Positions 52,150-60,859 of a DNA stretch of 64,000 nt are shown one piece after another (the stretch's first letter is position 1; each line of letters begins with the position of its first letter). Source of the DNA: an uncultured Paludibaculum sp. (GTDB taxonomy: Bacteria; Acidobacteriota; Terriglobia; Bryobacterales; Bryobacteraceae); NCBI RefSeq assembly GCF_963665245.1, contig NZ_OY762269.1, forward strand, positions 372,001-436,000, written 5' to 3'. The notes under the pieces were generated by a model, which was not told where the DNA came from, did not search any database, and saw only the letters and a list, made by a program, of their open reading frames with translations. A program made the translations under genes and the position numbers.

Positions 52150-53643
52150 CTAATCCACCGGTCGCGATCGGCTCCGCAGCAGAGCGTTCCGCCAGCCGTC
52201 GAGAAGCGTGCCGCGCAGAGATTCGGGCATCTGGGGTTCGAATCGAGTGGTGGCGCGTGGCAGGCTTTCCAATTCTTCGAGGGACTTCCAGAAGCCAGTG
52301 GCGAGCCCGGCAAGCCAAGCTGCGCCGATGGCGGAAAGATCGGGCGAGGAGCTGCGGATGACCGGGCAGTCCAGGATATCGGCCTGGAACTGCATCAACC
52401 GGTGGTTGCGGCTGGCGCCCCCATCGGCGAACAGCGCAGGGATGGGGAGGTCCGCATCCTGCCGCATCGCCTCGAAGACATCGTGCACCTGGTACGCGAT
52501 GGAATCGACGGCGGCCCTGGCGGCGTGGGCGGTGGTGGTGCCGCGGGTCAGACCGCAGAGCAGGCCGCGCGCATCTGCGTCCCAATGCGGCGCGCCGAGT
52601 CCGGCGAAGGCGGGCACCAGGTAGGCTCCGGCGGAGTCGGGTACGGTGGCGGCCAACGCGGCCACCTCCTCAGCGCCGCCGGGTAGACCCAAGAAGGCGG
52701 CCAGCCATTGGACCGTGCCGCCGGTATTGGTGATGTTGCCTTCCAGCGCGTAGCGAACGCGCGCCGCGTCGGCCCACGCTACGGTGGTGGAGAGGCCGTG
52801 GCTGGAAACGGCCGCCCGGTCGATGGGTGTCATCAGAGAGGACCCCGTGCCGTAAGTGGCCTTTACGGCGCCGGGTGCAAAAGCAGCGTGGCCGAACAGT
52901 GCCGCGTGGGAGTCGCCGATCATGCTTGCCACGGGGATGCCCGCGGGCAACGAGCCGCAACTCGCGGTGACGCCGAAGATGCTGCTGGAAGCCTGCACGC
53001 GCGGTAGGCAGGCCGGCGGAATGTCGAAGATGCGCAGCAGTTCGGGATCCCAGGCGCAAGTGGCAAGGTTCATAAGCTGCGTGCGCGAAGCGTTGCTGGC
53101 GTCGGTGGCGAATGATGCACCACTGGTGAGGTTCCAGAGCAGCCAACTGTCGACGTTGCCGGCGCAGAGCTCACCGGTGACGGCGCGGGCCAGGCCGTCC
53201 GGCGTGTGGGTGAGGATCCAATGCAGCTTGGAGGCGGAGAAAAGCGGGTCCAGCGTCAAGCCGGAGCGCTCGCGGATGAGGGGCTCCAAGCCTAGGCCGC
53301 GCAATTCGTCACAAAAGCCGGCCGTGCGGCGGCACTGCCAGACGACACACGGCCCGACCGGCTCGCCCGTGCGGCGATCCCACGCCACGGCAGATTCCCG
53401 TTGATTGGAGAGGCCAACGGCTGCGACCTCCGCGTTACCGGCCTGCGCCAGACACTCGTCGATGACCGCGGTGACCGATGTCCAGAGCGCGCGGGCGTCC
53501 TGCTCCACCCAGCCCGGCTGGGGGAATGTGATGGCGACCGGCCGCGAGGACGTGGCCCGGACCACTCCGGCGTGGTCGAGCAGCAACGCCTTGGTGTTTG
53601 TCGTCCCCTGGTCAATCGAGAGGATGAGCTGGGCGCGGGACAA
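52150..53643 (-). CDS. FGGY-family carbohydrate kinase, glycerol-kinase-like
   Basis: A 497-residue two-lobe kinase: LILSIDQGTTNTKALLLD, GLSNQRESAVAWDRRTG, RSGLTLDPLFSASKLHWIL (very like glycerol kinase), GDSHAALFGHAAFAPG, VKATYGTGSSLM and LFADGGASRNHRLMQFQADILD. It would phosphorylate a ketose or polyol. TTG 53643 has AAGGAG 7 bp upstream; it overlaps the transketolase C gene by 32 bases. Substrate is likely not glycerol, given the operon. Confidence 0.9.
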   Translation of the reverse strand: MSRAQLILSIDQGTTNTKALLLDHAGVVRATSSRPVAITFPQPGWVEQDARALWTSVTAVIDECLAQAGNAEVAAVGLSNQRESAVAWDRRTGEPVGPCVVWQCRRTAGFCDELRGLGLEPLIRERSGLTLDPLFSASKLHWILTHTPDGLARAVTGELCAGNVDSWLLWNLTSGASFATDASNASRTQLMNLATCAWDPELLRIFDIPPACLPRVQASSSIFGVTASCGSLPAGIPVASMIGDSHAALFGHAAFAPGAVKATYGTGSSLMTPIDRAAVSSHGLSTTVAWADAARVRYALEGNITNTGGTVQWLAAFLGLPGGAEEVAALAATVPDSAGAYLVPAFAGLGAPHWDADARGLLCGLTRGTTTAHAARAAVDSIAYQVHDVFEAMRQDADLPIPALFADGGASRNHRLMQFQADILDCPVIRSSSPDLSAIGAAWLAGLATGFWKSLEELESLPRATTRFEPQMPESLRGTLLDGWRNALLRSRSRPVD

Positions 53644-54580
53644 CGGGGTGCTCCTTCAATAGCTGCAGGGCGGCTCCGCAAATCTGTTGCGGATCGAGCC
53701 CAAAGTGCTGGAACAGGAATGACGGGGAACCGGTGGGGGCGAAGGTTGCCGGGACGCCCAGCAGGCGCATCGGCGTGGGGTGGAGCTCCACGACGGCTTC
53801 GGCCACGGCGCCGCCGAGCCCGCCCAGAACGGTGTGTTCCTCAATGGTGACAATGGGCCCGGCTTGCGCGGCTTCGAGAACCGCCGCGCGGTCCAGAGGA
53901 CGCACGCTGGACATGTTGATGACGGCGGCCTGGATCCCTTCGTGTGCCAGCAGCGCTGCCGCATCGAGTGCCCGGCAGACCATGGTGCCGTTGGCGATCA
54001 GGGTGACGTCCGAGCCGGTGCGCAGGCGTGGTGCAACGCCGATCTTGAACGCGTAGCCGGCGGGATGCACGATGGGGACCGGCATTCGGCTGAGGCGGAG
54101 GAAGACCGGGCCATCGTAAGCTGCGGCCGTGCGCAGGGCGGCCGCGGTCTCCACCGGATCGGCGGGGACCACGACGGTCATGTTGGCGATGACGCGGGTC
54201 CAGGCAAGATCCTCAATGGAATGGTGAGTGGGGCCGAGTTCTCCGTAGGCCAGTCCGCTGGACATGCCGCAGAGCTTCACGTTCGAATTGCTGTAGCCCA
54301 GATCGACCTTGACCTGTTCCAGTGCGCGTCCGGTGAGGAAACACGAAGCTCCGCAGACGAAGGGGATCAGTCCGCCGTTGGCCAGGCCGGCCGCCACACC
54401 CACCATGTTCTGTTCGGCGATGCCGACGTTCACCAGCCGGTCAGGGAATGTCTTTTTGAAAGCGCCCAGGTTGGAGGAGCCGACGGAATCGTTGACCACG
54501 GCGACGATGCGCCGGTCGGCCTGGGCCAGTTCGATGAGCGTGTCGGAGAAGGCTCTGCGGCAGTCGTAGAGTTCGCTCAT
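53612..54580 (-). CDS. Transketolase, C-terminal subunit
   Basis: A 322-residue subunit carrying the pyrimidine-binding and C-terminal domains: RLVNVGIAEQNMVGVAAGLANGG (Glu for TPP), AYGELGPTHHSIEDLA, VFLRLSRMPVPIV, VTLIANGTMVCRAL and EEHTVLGGLGGAVAEAVVEL. It pairs with the N-terminal subunit encoded just upstream; the ATG overlaps that stop (ATGA). Split transketolases of this type include apulose-4-phosphate transketolase (AptA/AptB). Confidence 0.9.
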   Translation of the reverse strand: MSELYDCRRAFSDTLIELAQADRRIVAVVNDSVGSSNLGAFKKTFPDRLVNVGIAEQNMVGVAAGLANGGLIPFVCGASCFLTGRALEQVKVDLGYSNSNVKLCGMSSGLAYGELGPTHHSIEDLAWTRVIANMTVVVPADPVETAAALRTAAAYDGPVFLRLSRMPVPIVHPAGYAFKIGVAPRLRTGSDVTLIANGTMVCRALDAAALLAHEGIQAAVINMSSVRPLDRAAVLEAAQAGPIVTIEEHTVLGGLGGAVAEAVVELHPTPMRLLGVPATFAPTGSPSFLFQHFGLDPQQICGAALQLLKEHPVVPRPAHPLD

Positions 54581-55434
54581 TGCGCGTCCTCCGCCAGTTC
54601 GGCTAAAGCCGTGGCCAGTTCCTCGGTTGTGGGGACGCGGTGGTGCCATTCGACGCGATCCTCAATGAACGAGACGCCGCGGCCCTTATGCGTGCGGGCG
54701 ATGATGCAGCTAGGCCGGCCGGATTCAAATGGTGCCGTCCGAAGGGTGCGGATGAGGGCGTCCATGTCGTGCCCGTCCAGCTCCCGCACGGCCCAGCCGA
54801 AGGCGCGCCAGCGATCTACGAGCGGCTCGAGGCCGACGGTCTGTTCGGTCTCGGCGCCCTGCTGGAGGCCGTTGCGGTCGACGATGACGGTGAGGTTGTC
54901 GAGGCGGAATTGCGAGGCGGCCATGGCCGCTTCCCAGTTGCTGCCCTCCTGCAATTCGCCATCGCCGGTCAGGACGAAGGTCCGCCAGGGGGCGTTGGTG
55001 ATCTTTGCAGCCTTCGCCGCTCCGACGCCGATGGGCAGGCCGTGTCCCAGCGGGCCGGTGTTGGCCTCGACGCCGGGGACCTTGTTGCGATTGGGATGCC
55101 CATTGAACGGCGACAGAGGCTGCATGAATTCCGAGAGGCGTTCGCGCGGATAGAAGCCGGCCTCGGCGAGGGTTGCGTAGAGAGCGGCGGAGCAGTGGCC
55201 CTTGCTGAGGATGAAGCGGTCGCGGCCGGGTGCGTGCGGATCGTCAGGATCGAGGTGCAAGACCGCGGAGTAAAGGGCAGCGAGGATGTCGGCCGCGGAG
55301 AGGTCACCGCCGGGATGGCCCAGTTGCGCCGTGTAAACCATTTGCAGGCTGGTCCGGCGAATCGTGCGGGCCAGGCGCGTGGCCTTGGCGACGGCGAGAT
55401 CGTGATCCGCTTGCCTTGGATCGGGTGATTGCAT
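54577..55434 (-). CDS. Transketolase, N-terminal (TPP-binding) subunit
   Basis: A 285-residue subunit: ARTIRRTSLQMVYTAQLGHPGGDLSAADIL, RFILSKGHCSAALYATLA, GHPNRNKVPGVEANTGPLGHGLPIGVG, the TPP/Mg motif VLTGDGELQEGSNWEAAM with VIVDRNGLQQGA, and RTHKGRGVSFIED. It is the first gene of the nine-gene sugar operon on the minus strand; the promoter should lie in 55435-55703. The ATG 55434 is chosen since the upstream frame has no homology. Confidence 0.9.
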   Translation of the reverse strand: MQSPDPRQADHDLAVAKATRLARTIRRTSLQMVYTAQLGHPGGDLSAADILAALYSAVLHLDPDDPHAPGRDRFILSKGHCSAALYATLAEAGFYPRERLSEFMQPLSPFNGHPNRNKVPGVEANTGPLGHGLPIGVGAAKAAKITNAPWRTFVLTGDGELQEGSNWEAAMAASQFRLDNLTVIVDRNGLQQGAETEQTVGLEPLVDRWRAFGWAVRELDGHDMDALIRTLRTAPFESGRPSCIIARTHKGRGVSFIEDRVEWHHRVPTTEELATALAELAEDAQ

Positions 55435-55703
55435 TTTTATGCCAGTGCGAAAGAGAATGCTATCACCGCAACCCGACGTGGTCAATCCCACGAGCGACAT
55501 CCCGCGCGATCGGGAGCCACGGTGCGGAGAGGGTGGGCCTCCATGCCCTCTGCTTGCGGGCGTTGGGGTTTCCACCCGTGAATGTGCCCGCAAGCGATGC
55601 GAAAGCCGTTGGGCGTCCGCGTGCGCAGAAGATTCAAGATTCAAAGATCGATGGGATCACAGGGCAACCTGGTGTTTCCGCGGCAATGGGCGATGAAAGC
55701 GTT

Positions 55704-56402
55704 CTAGAGACCGCAGGCGGTGACTGTGGCCTGCTGGTCCTGGAAGCGGCGGATGTGGGCGGGCGCCGGATGGGCTGCCTCGCGCCGGTCCATCTCTTCC
55801 TGGAAGGCTATGTTGGCGGCGATGGCGTTGTCGCGGCCGCCGGTGAAGCGCTGTTTGGTTTCAAAGGCCTGGTGGGGGTCAAAGAGCGATTGGGTCTGTT
55901 TCGTCAACCGCGTGACTTCGGCCAGCGGCGTGGATTCCAGGATGGCTTCGATGGCCGGAGTGTGCTGTTGGAAGAGGGCGGCGCGCTCGGTCTGGAGTTT
56001 GCGGAGTTCGGCGATGGCGCGGTAGAGGGAGCGTTCGAGGTCGCGGCGGTAGCGGGCGAAGCGGTCGAGGTTGGCGGCTTCGGGGCCCGGTTCGGCGAAT
56101 GGGTCCGTTTCGGCGAGGATGTTGGACTCGAAGTTTTCGATGCGGGCGAGGTTCCAGGTGTGAGCCAGAATGCGGTGGAAGATCTCTTCCTCGAGGCAGG
56201 TGGCGGGCGCGGTTTCGGCGCGGAGATTGGCTTCGAGTCGATCGAAGACGGGGCGGTCGTGCTCGGAGATTTCGAGCTTAGTGGAGGTGAGGCCGTGACT
56301 GCGGGCATTGCGGGCGGAGCGAGCCTTGCCCTCGGGGGAGGTGGGTCCGGTGGAGTGCTGGGCGTTCGCGCGGTTCGCGGCGAACTGAGCTGGTGATGCC
56401 AT
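55704..56402 (-). CDS. Protein of unknown function with N-terminal 'STGPTSPEGK...NARSHGLTS' motif
   Basis: A 232-residue, charged, mainly helical protein. The N-terminus has ANRANAQHSTGPTSPEGKA followed by RSARNARSHGLTS, a pattern I have met in many acidobacterial and planctomycetal hypothetical proteins, often in several copies per genome. Residues 80-150 look like a coiled coil (RYRRDLERSLYRAIAELRKLQTERAAL). No enzyme motif or membrane segment is visible. The start follows AAGGGAA. It is alone between the sugar operon and a non-coding stretch. Function unknown. Confidence 0.7.
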   Translation of the reverse strand: MASPAQFAANRANAQHSTGPTSPEGKARSARNARSHGLTSTKLEISEHDRPVFDRLEANLRAETAPATCLEEEIFHRILAHTWNLARIENFESNILAETDPFAEPGPEAANLDRFARYRRDLERSLYRAIAELRKLQTERAALFQQHTPAIEAILESTPLAEVTRLTKQTQSLFDPHQAFETKQRFTGGRDNAIAANIAFQEEMDRREAAHPAPAHIRRFQDQQATVTACGL

Positions 56403-56784
56403 GGGTAAATTCCCTTCCTATTTGTGAAAATCTCGGTTCGGGATAACAGCCGGACCTAGTTTTACGGTAGCGGGTGGAGTCAAGGGGTTTGGGGCGATTT
56501 GGGAAGGGCGGGGTTGGAAAGAAAGGAGATATTTTGCTGGGACGGCTGTGACCGCCTTTTGTTCGCCCTGGGGCGGGGCGAGGTGGTGAGCGTAGGTGAA
56601 AGACGCAAGATGACGGTGAGAATGGCCTAGAGTGGATCTGTTTTGTTGAAACGATATGCTAGTTTCCCGATTAGGAACGCTGTTGTGGCTGCATGAAGCG
56701 GTGTTCGCCGAGTTAGGAGGTGTGCCGGAAGAAATCCCGCTCCCTCCACCGCAATGAGCAACGCTGTCGTGGGCGCCGGCATGG
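56403..56784. other. Intergenic stretch without recognised gene
   Basis: About 382 bp. It contains one 51-codon minus frame (56627-56782) right behind the FGE/BNR gene, with a hydrophobic start and FLIGKLAYRFNKTDPL end; this could be a tiny membrane protein but nothing supports it further. The promoter of the 55704-56402 gene should lie here. No repeat was found. Confidence 0.5.
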
Positions 56785-58770
56785 TCAGCGTGCCACCGGC
56801 GCTTGGGCCGCCACGGTTGGGGTGAGCAACCAGGCGTAATTGAAGCGATAGTGCAACCGGCTGGAGATGAGATGGATCATCCCATTCGGGCTCTGCACGG
56901 CCTGGATGTAGCCGCGCGGCTCGGCGTGCGATGCATCCGAGTCGAAGGGGCCTGTGTTGCCGCCGCCGTTGAGGTGACGCAGCTCCGGGCCAGGCGTCAA
57001 CAGCTTCAGGTTCTTCCAAGTCTTGCCCTCGTCGAAAGAGAGCGCGGCGAACATGCCGTGCACGCGACGGCGCACGCCGGCCGCGTCGACGATCTCGATC
57101 GTGTCGGCGCCGGCTGGAATCGCATAGTCGAGGTCGGGCGGAGGATCGGTGAATCCGATATAGAGCAGCGGACCTTCGGCCAGACGGATCAGCACGGGCC
57201 GCTGGCCCATGCCGATGCCGACGCCGAGGCCCGGTTCGCGACGATAGGTCCACGTCTTGCCGAGGTCGCGGCTAACACTGAACGGCACACCGCTGCCGGG
57301 CAGCCCGGTGTGTTGCCGGTTCCAATCGTCGCGGCCCACGGCGAGCAGGCTGCCGTCTTTCAACTGGACGATGCCCGGATGTTGGCCGAGAATGCGGCCG
57401 GGCGCCTCCCGCCAGCTCGTGCCTGCATCACGGCTCACGATAATCCGGCCCCAGATGGGCTTCTCGAAGTTGACGTCGCTGGTGACGACGAACTCGCCTT
57501 CACGCGTGCGCAGCACCACATGCGGATTCCACATGGCGCGATCGGGCAGAATGATGCGTGGCGGGGTCCATGTGGCGCCGCTATCGTCACTGGTGCGCAA
57601 CATCAGAATCTGATTGCGCTGGTCGGGCCGGCTGCCAACGCCTTGGAAGTGATAGATGCGTCCCGTGTCCGGGTCGGTCCACAGCGCGGTGGAGTGGTTG
57701 TTGCGCTCGGCCGCGATCCAGAACGGCGACGCCTCCTCCCACTCGGTTTGGCCGCGGCGCAGGCGCGAGGCGGCGATGTTCAACTGCGTGCCGCGTTCGT
57801 CCGTGCCACTGTACCAAGTGGCGAGCAAGTCGCCGTTCGGGCACCACGTCAGGGAGGGAAAATGATTGTGCTGCGGAAAGAGCGGTCCGTTGGGATTGAG
57901 CGGAAGACGGACGAACTCGAGCGGGCCGGCGAAGTAGGGCTTGTCGGGATCTTCGCGTCCGGCGAGCCAGTCATAACGCCGCTGCTCGACGCCGCGAGCG
58001 TTGAGCTCCGGTGGGGGCACGTCGAGAAGATTAGACGGCTCGGAGGCGGCGACGACGCGAAAGCCGAGTCCCCCGTAGCGATCGTCTTCCAGGAAGCTCA
58101 GACGATCGGTCACGCGGCGCGCCGGGCCATGGACCCACTTTGTGTCGTAGTCCTTGGTCACCACTTGCCAGCGAATGCCGCCGCGCGTCACGCGCGTGGC
58201 GCCCGCGCGATAGCCCGCCGGGTCGCGTTGGGCGGCCACAGGGTACGGGCCATACCAATCGAGCGCCCATTGCTCGATGCCGCCAGTGAGTTGTTCAAAG
58301 TGCGTCGGCGCCGTGCGTGCGGCGTACTCCCATTCGGCCTCGGTGGGCAGACGATACTTCTTGCCTTCACGTTTGGAGAGCCAGTTGCAGAAGGCCGTGG
58401 CGTCCTTCCAACTGACGAAGGTGACCGCATCGTTATCGCCCGAGGGAAAGCCGTCGGTGCCGGCGCCGCGCCAACGGCGATGGCTCGGGTCAAACTGCTC
58501 ATATTGGACATTGGTGATCGGAGCGGCGCTCATCCAAAGCGGCTTGGAGAGCGCGACGCGATGCACGGGCCGCTCGTCCCAATCGCCGGTGGCGTCGCCC
58601 ATGAGAAACTCACCCGGCCGGAGCGCGACCATGCGAGCGCCGACCGAATTGGTGGCACTCTCCACGGCGGCGTGCGCGTTTGGCGGTGCCAGGCAGGTCA
58701 AAAAGAGGCAGGCGAGAGCGGCGGCCGGCCGAAACGGACGGTCTCGTCGAGGTAGCAATGGATGTTTCAT
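56785..58770 (-). CDS. Exported fusion of a formylglycine-generating-enzyme-like domain and a BNR/sialidase-like propeller
   Basis: A 661-residue protein. After a signal peptide (about residues 1-35), residues 40-250 fit the FGE/SUMF1 fold: VALRPGEFLMGD, ERPVHRVALSKP, TFVSWKDATAFCNWL, YRLPTEAEWEYAAR and YGGLGFRVV. Residues about 290-650 form a sialidase-like propeller with four Asp boxes (SDDSGATW, SRDAGTSW, SRDLGKTW, SFDEGKTW). The FGE-like part probably lacks sulfatase activation, as many bacterial members bind instead of catalyse. Neighbouring DapA-family and IclR genes suggest sugar-acid metabolism. Confidence 0.8.
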   Translation of the reverse strand: MKHPLLPRRDRPFRPAAALACLFLTCLAPPNAHAAVESATNSVGARMVALRPGEFLMGDATGDWDERPVHRVALSKPLWMSAAPITNVQYEQFDPSHRRWRGAGTDGFPSGDNDAVTFVSWKDATAFCNWLSKREGKKYRLPTEAEWEYAARTAPTHFEQLTGGIEQWALDWYGPYPVAAQRDPAGYRAGATRVTRGGIRWQVVTKDYDTKWVHGPARRVTDRLSFLEDDRYGGLGFRVVAASEPSNLLDVPPPELNARGVEQRRYDWLAGREDPDKPYFAGPLEFVRLPLNPNGPLFPQHNHFPSLTWCPNGDLLATWYSGTDERGTQLNIAASRLRRGQTEWEEASPFWIAAERNNHSTALWTDPDTGRIYHFQGVGSRPDQRNQILMLRTSDDSGATWTPPRIILPDRAMWNPHVVLRTREGEFVVTSDVNFEKPIWGRIIVSRDAGTSWREAPGRILGQHPGIVQLKDGSLLAVGRDDWNRQHTGLPGSGVPFSVSRDLGKTWTYRREPGLGVGIGMGQRPVLIRLAEGPLLYIGFTDPPPDLDYAIPAGADTIEIVDAAGVRRRVHGMFAALSFDEGKTWKNLKLLTPGPELRHLNGGGNTGPFDSDASHAEPRGYIQAVQSPNGMIHLISSRLHYRFNYAWLLTPTVAAQAPVAR

Positions 58771-58823
58771 GGCTGTCTTGAAGAACGTTCACGCACGGAC
58801 CGGCCTTCAAGCACCGGTCCCAA

Positions 58824-59612
58824 TCAGAGCCCGTCGGTAATCGCTTGGGAGGTGGACTTCAAGCACTGGATGAGGTCGTCCAAGCCTTGCTCCCGTGGCA
58901 GACGCGCCGTGGGGAACGAAACGCTGATGGCGGCGATGGCTTCGCCGGTCTTCAGAAACACGGGGACGCCGAAGCAGGTACTGTCCGGAATGCTCTCCTC
59001 GGCGTCGACGGCGTAGCTGCGTTCGCGGATGCGGGCGTATTCGGCTTCGAGCTGTGTCTGGTCGGTGATGGTGTTCGGCGTGATGGTCAGCAGTCCGTAG
59101 TTGCGGATCAACGTGTTGCGGATGGCCTCCGGCTGATGCGCGGTCAAGGCCTTGCCCATGGAACTGGCATGCGGAGGCAGAATGCGGCCCACCACGTTGG
59201 TGACGCGCATGAGCCGGGGACTCTCGATCACATGGATCACTTCGATGCGGTTCTGAAATAGCGCCGACATGCCGATCGTCTCGGAAAAGCGCGCACTCAA
59301 CGCACGCAACGGTTCGCGGGCCGCCTGCAAAAGATCGGCTACGAATCGCGAAGCGCCAATGTGGTTGCCCTCGCGCAGACGATAGCGCGCGTCATCCACG
59401 CGTTCCACCTGACCGACGGACTCGAGAGTCTGCATCAGCCGGAAAGCGAAGCTACGGGTGACATCGAGCCGAGCCGCCAGTTCGTTTACCGACAGCGAGG
59501 ACTGACTCCGCGCCAACACCGTCAGAGCCTCGAAGGCCTTTACGATGCCGCGGGAAACATAACGATCGTCGCTCGTCTGTCGTGCTTTGGAGGTTGCTAT
59601 CGACTCAGCCAC
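58824..59612 (-). CDS. IclR-family transcriptional regulator
   Basis: A 262-residue regulator with an N-terminal winged helix (VNELAARLDVTRSFAFRLMQTLESVGQVERV, within residues 45-75) and an IclR effector domain (MSALFQNRIEVIHVIES, HASSMGKALTAH, ESIPDSTCFGVPVFLKTGEAIAAISVSFP). GTG 59612 is supported by AAGGAG 8 bp upstream. It lies 37 bp downstream of the DapA-family gene and probably controls that gene and the FGE/BNR gene. Confidence 0.92.
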   Translation of the reverse strand: MAESIATSKARQTSDDRYVSRGIVKAFEALTVLARSQSSLSVNELAARLDVTRSFAFRLMQTLESVGQVERVDDARYRLREGNHIGASRFVADLLQAAREPLRALSARFSETIGMSALFQNRIEVIHVIESPRLMRVTNVVGRILPPHASSMGKALTAHQPEAIRNTLIRNYGLLTITPNTITDQTQLEAEYARIRERSYAVDAEESIPDSTCFGVPVFLKTGEAIAAISVSFPTARLPREQGLDDLIQCLKSTSQAITDGL

Positions 59613-59649
59613 GCTGGCTCTCCTTGTCCGCCGAAACCCACGACGTCCA

Positions 59650-60585
59650 TTATTGCTTGATTGAAGGGCAGGGCTCTCCATTTTCCTGGAGGAAGCGCTC
59701 CACAAACTCTCTTACGCGAGAACGCTCGTCCCGCGTGGCCGGGCAGTAAGGAGTAGCCAGATGATCGTCGCAGATTCCAAGCAGCGAGAGCCCGCATTTC
59801 AGTCCGCGCACGATGCTCGAATGCGAGTCACCCACAGTGTAGATCGAAGCCCATACTTGTTGAACCTGCTTGGACAACGCCTCGATCCGCGCCGTGTCGT
59901 CCTGCGCGCAGGCTTTATACCAGTTCGCGTATAGCTTAGGAAAGAGATTGGCGCCGCCGCTGACACCTCCGTCAGCGCCAGAGCGCAACGCCGAGGCGAG
60001 AAACTCCTCAGGGCCGACGTACACGGAAAAGTCTGCCCGCGTCCGCTTCCAGCGCAGCAGTTGCTCCAGGTACTTAGGGTCGCCGTTGCTGTCCTTCAGA
60101 CCGTGAATGCCCGGCAGATCGGCGATTCGTTCCAGCGTGTCCAGTTCAAAACGCACGCTGGAGTGCGGCGTGTTGTACAGAAGCACGGGCAGCGGCGACT
60201 CGGCGGCCAAGCGCTGGGTGAACTCAAAGATGTCGTCCTGACTTAATGGGAAGTAGCACGGTGGCGCGCCCACCACGGCATCGGCCCCCACTTCGGCAGC
60301 GTAACGGGCCAACGCGATCATCTCGGGGTACGCCGAATCGAGGAGGCCCGCCAGCACCGGAACCCGACCGGCCACCAACGCCGCCGTGCGGCGGATCATC
60401 GCGCGCCGGGTGTGGTACGAAAGGGCGGGCCCCTCGCCAGTGGTGCCCGACACAAAGAGACCACTGACGCCACCGGCCAACAGATACTCGATCAGTTTCT
60501 CAAGTCCGGCCTCATCCAGGAGATCGTCGCCTCGAAGAGGGGTAATCACGGGCGGGATGATTCCACGCAATGCCCAACTGTTCAT
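59650..60585 (-). CDS. DapA/N-acetylneuraminate-lyase family aldolase
   Basis: A 311-residue class I aldolase of the DapA family: IIPPVITPLRGDDLLDEAGL, LFVSGTTGEGPALSY (substrate carboxylate site), LLYNTPHSSV (catalytic Tyr), IHGLKDSNGD (Schiff-base Lys) and GVSGGANLFP. The group includes dihydrodipicolinate synthase, sialic-acid lyase and 2-keto-3-deoxy acid aldolases. With an IclR regulator and a BNR protein beside it, a catabolic lyase is more likely than lysine synthesis. The start may instead be GTG 60603. Confidence 0.88.
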   Translation of the reverse strand: MNSWALRGIIPPVITPLRGDDLLDEAGLEKLIEYLLAGGVSGLFVSGTTGEGPALSYHTRRAMIRRTAALVAGRVPVLAGLLDSAYPEMIALARYAAEVGADAVVGAPPCYFPLSQDDIFEFTQRLAAESPLPVLLYNTPHSSVRFELDTLERIADLPGIHGLKDSNGDPKYLEQLLRWKRTRADFSVYVGPEEFLASALRSGADGGVSGGANLFPKLYANWYKACAQDDTARIEALSKQVQQVWASIYTVGDSHSSIVRGLKCGLSLLGICDDHLATPYCPATRDERSRVREFVERFLQENGEPCPSIKQ

Positions 60586-60859
60586 CGCTGATGAGTTTAT
60601 CACAAGAACGGCTCTCTTGTTTCAATTTGTTGTCTTTGTGTTGCAAAATGAACTCACGTGATGTAATTTGAACTTGCGAGTGGTGATCGGCGTTTTGCTT
60701 TCCAAACGGCCGGACCGTCACTTGGGTCTGCTGACTTGTCGCGTGTGGGGTGGCGCCCGATGTTGTGCGGAGTGAGTGGCCATCGAGCCCCGGAGGGGCG
60801 GGCCTGCCTCCATGGCAAAGGTGGCGTGGGAGTAGTGAAAGGAAAGAGAAAGAAGGACT

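Noticed and set aside
53780..55153. 457-codon plus-strand frame opposite the transketolase genes
   Set aside because: Shadow of two genes with clear TPP motifs; low-information sequence.
56627..56782. 51-codon minus-strand frame after the FGE/BNR gene
   Set aside because: Has a hydrophobic start but no ribosome-binding evidence or homologue I can name; too weak for a gene call.
56803..58755. 650-codon plus-strand open frame opposite the FGE/BNR gene
   Set aside because: The minus frame has clear Asp boxes and an FGE fold; this frame is its mirror with no recognisable domain.
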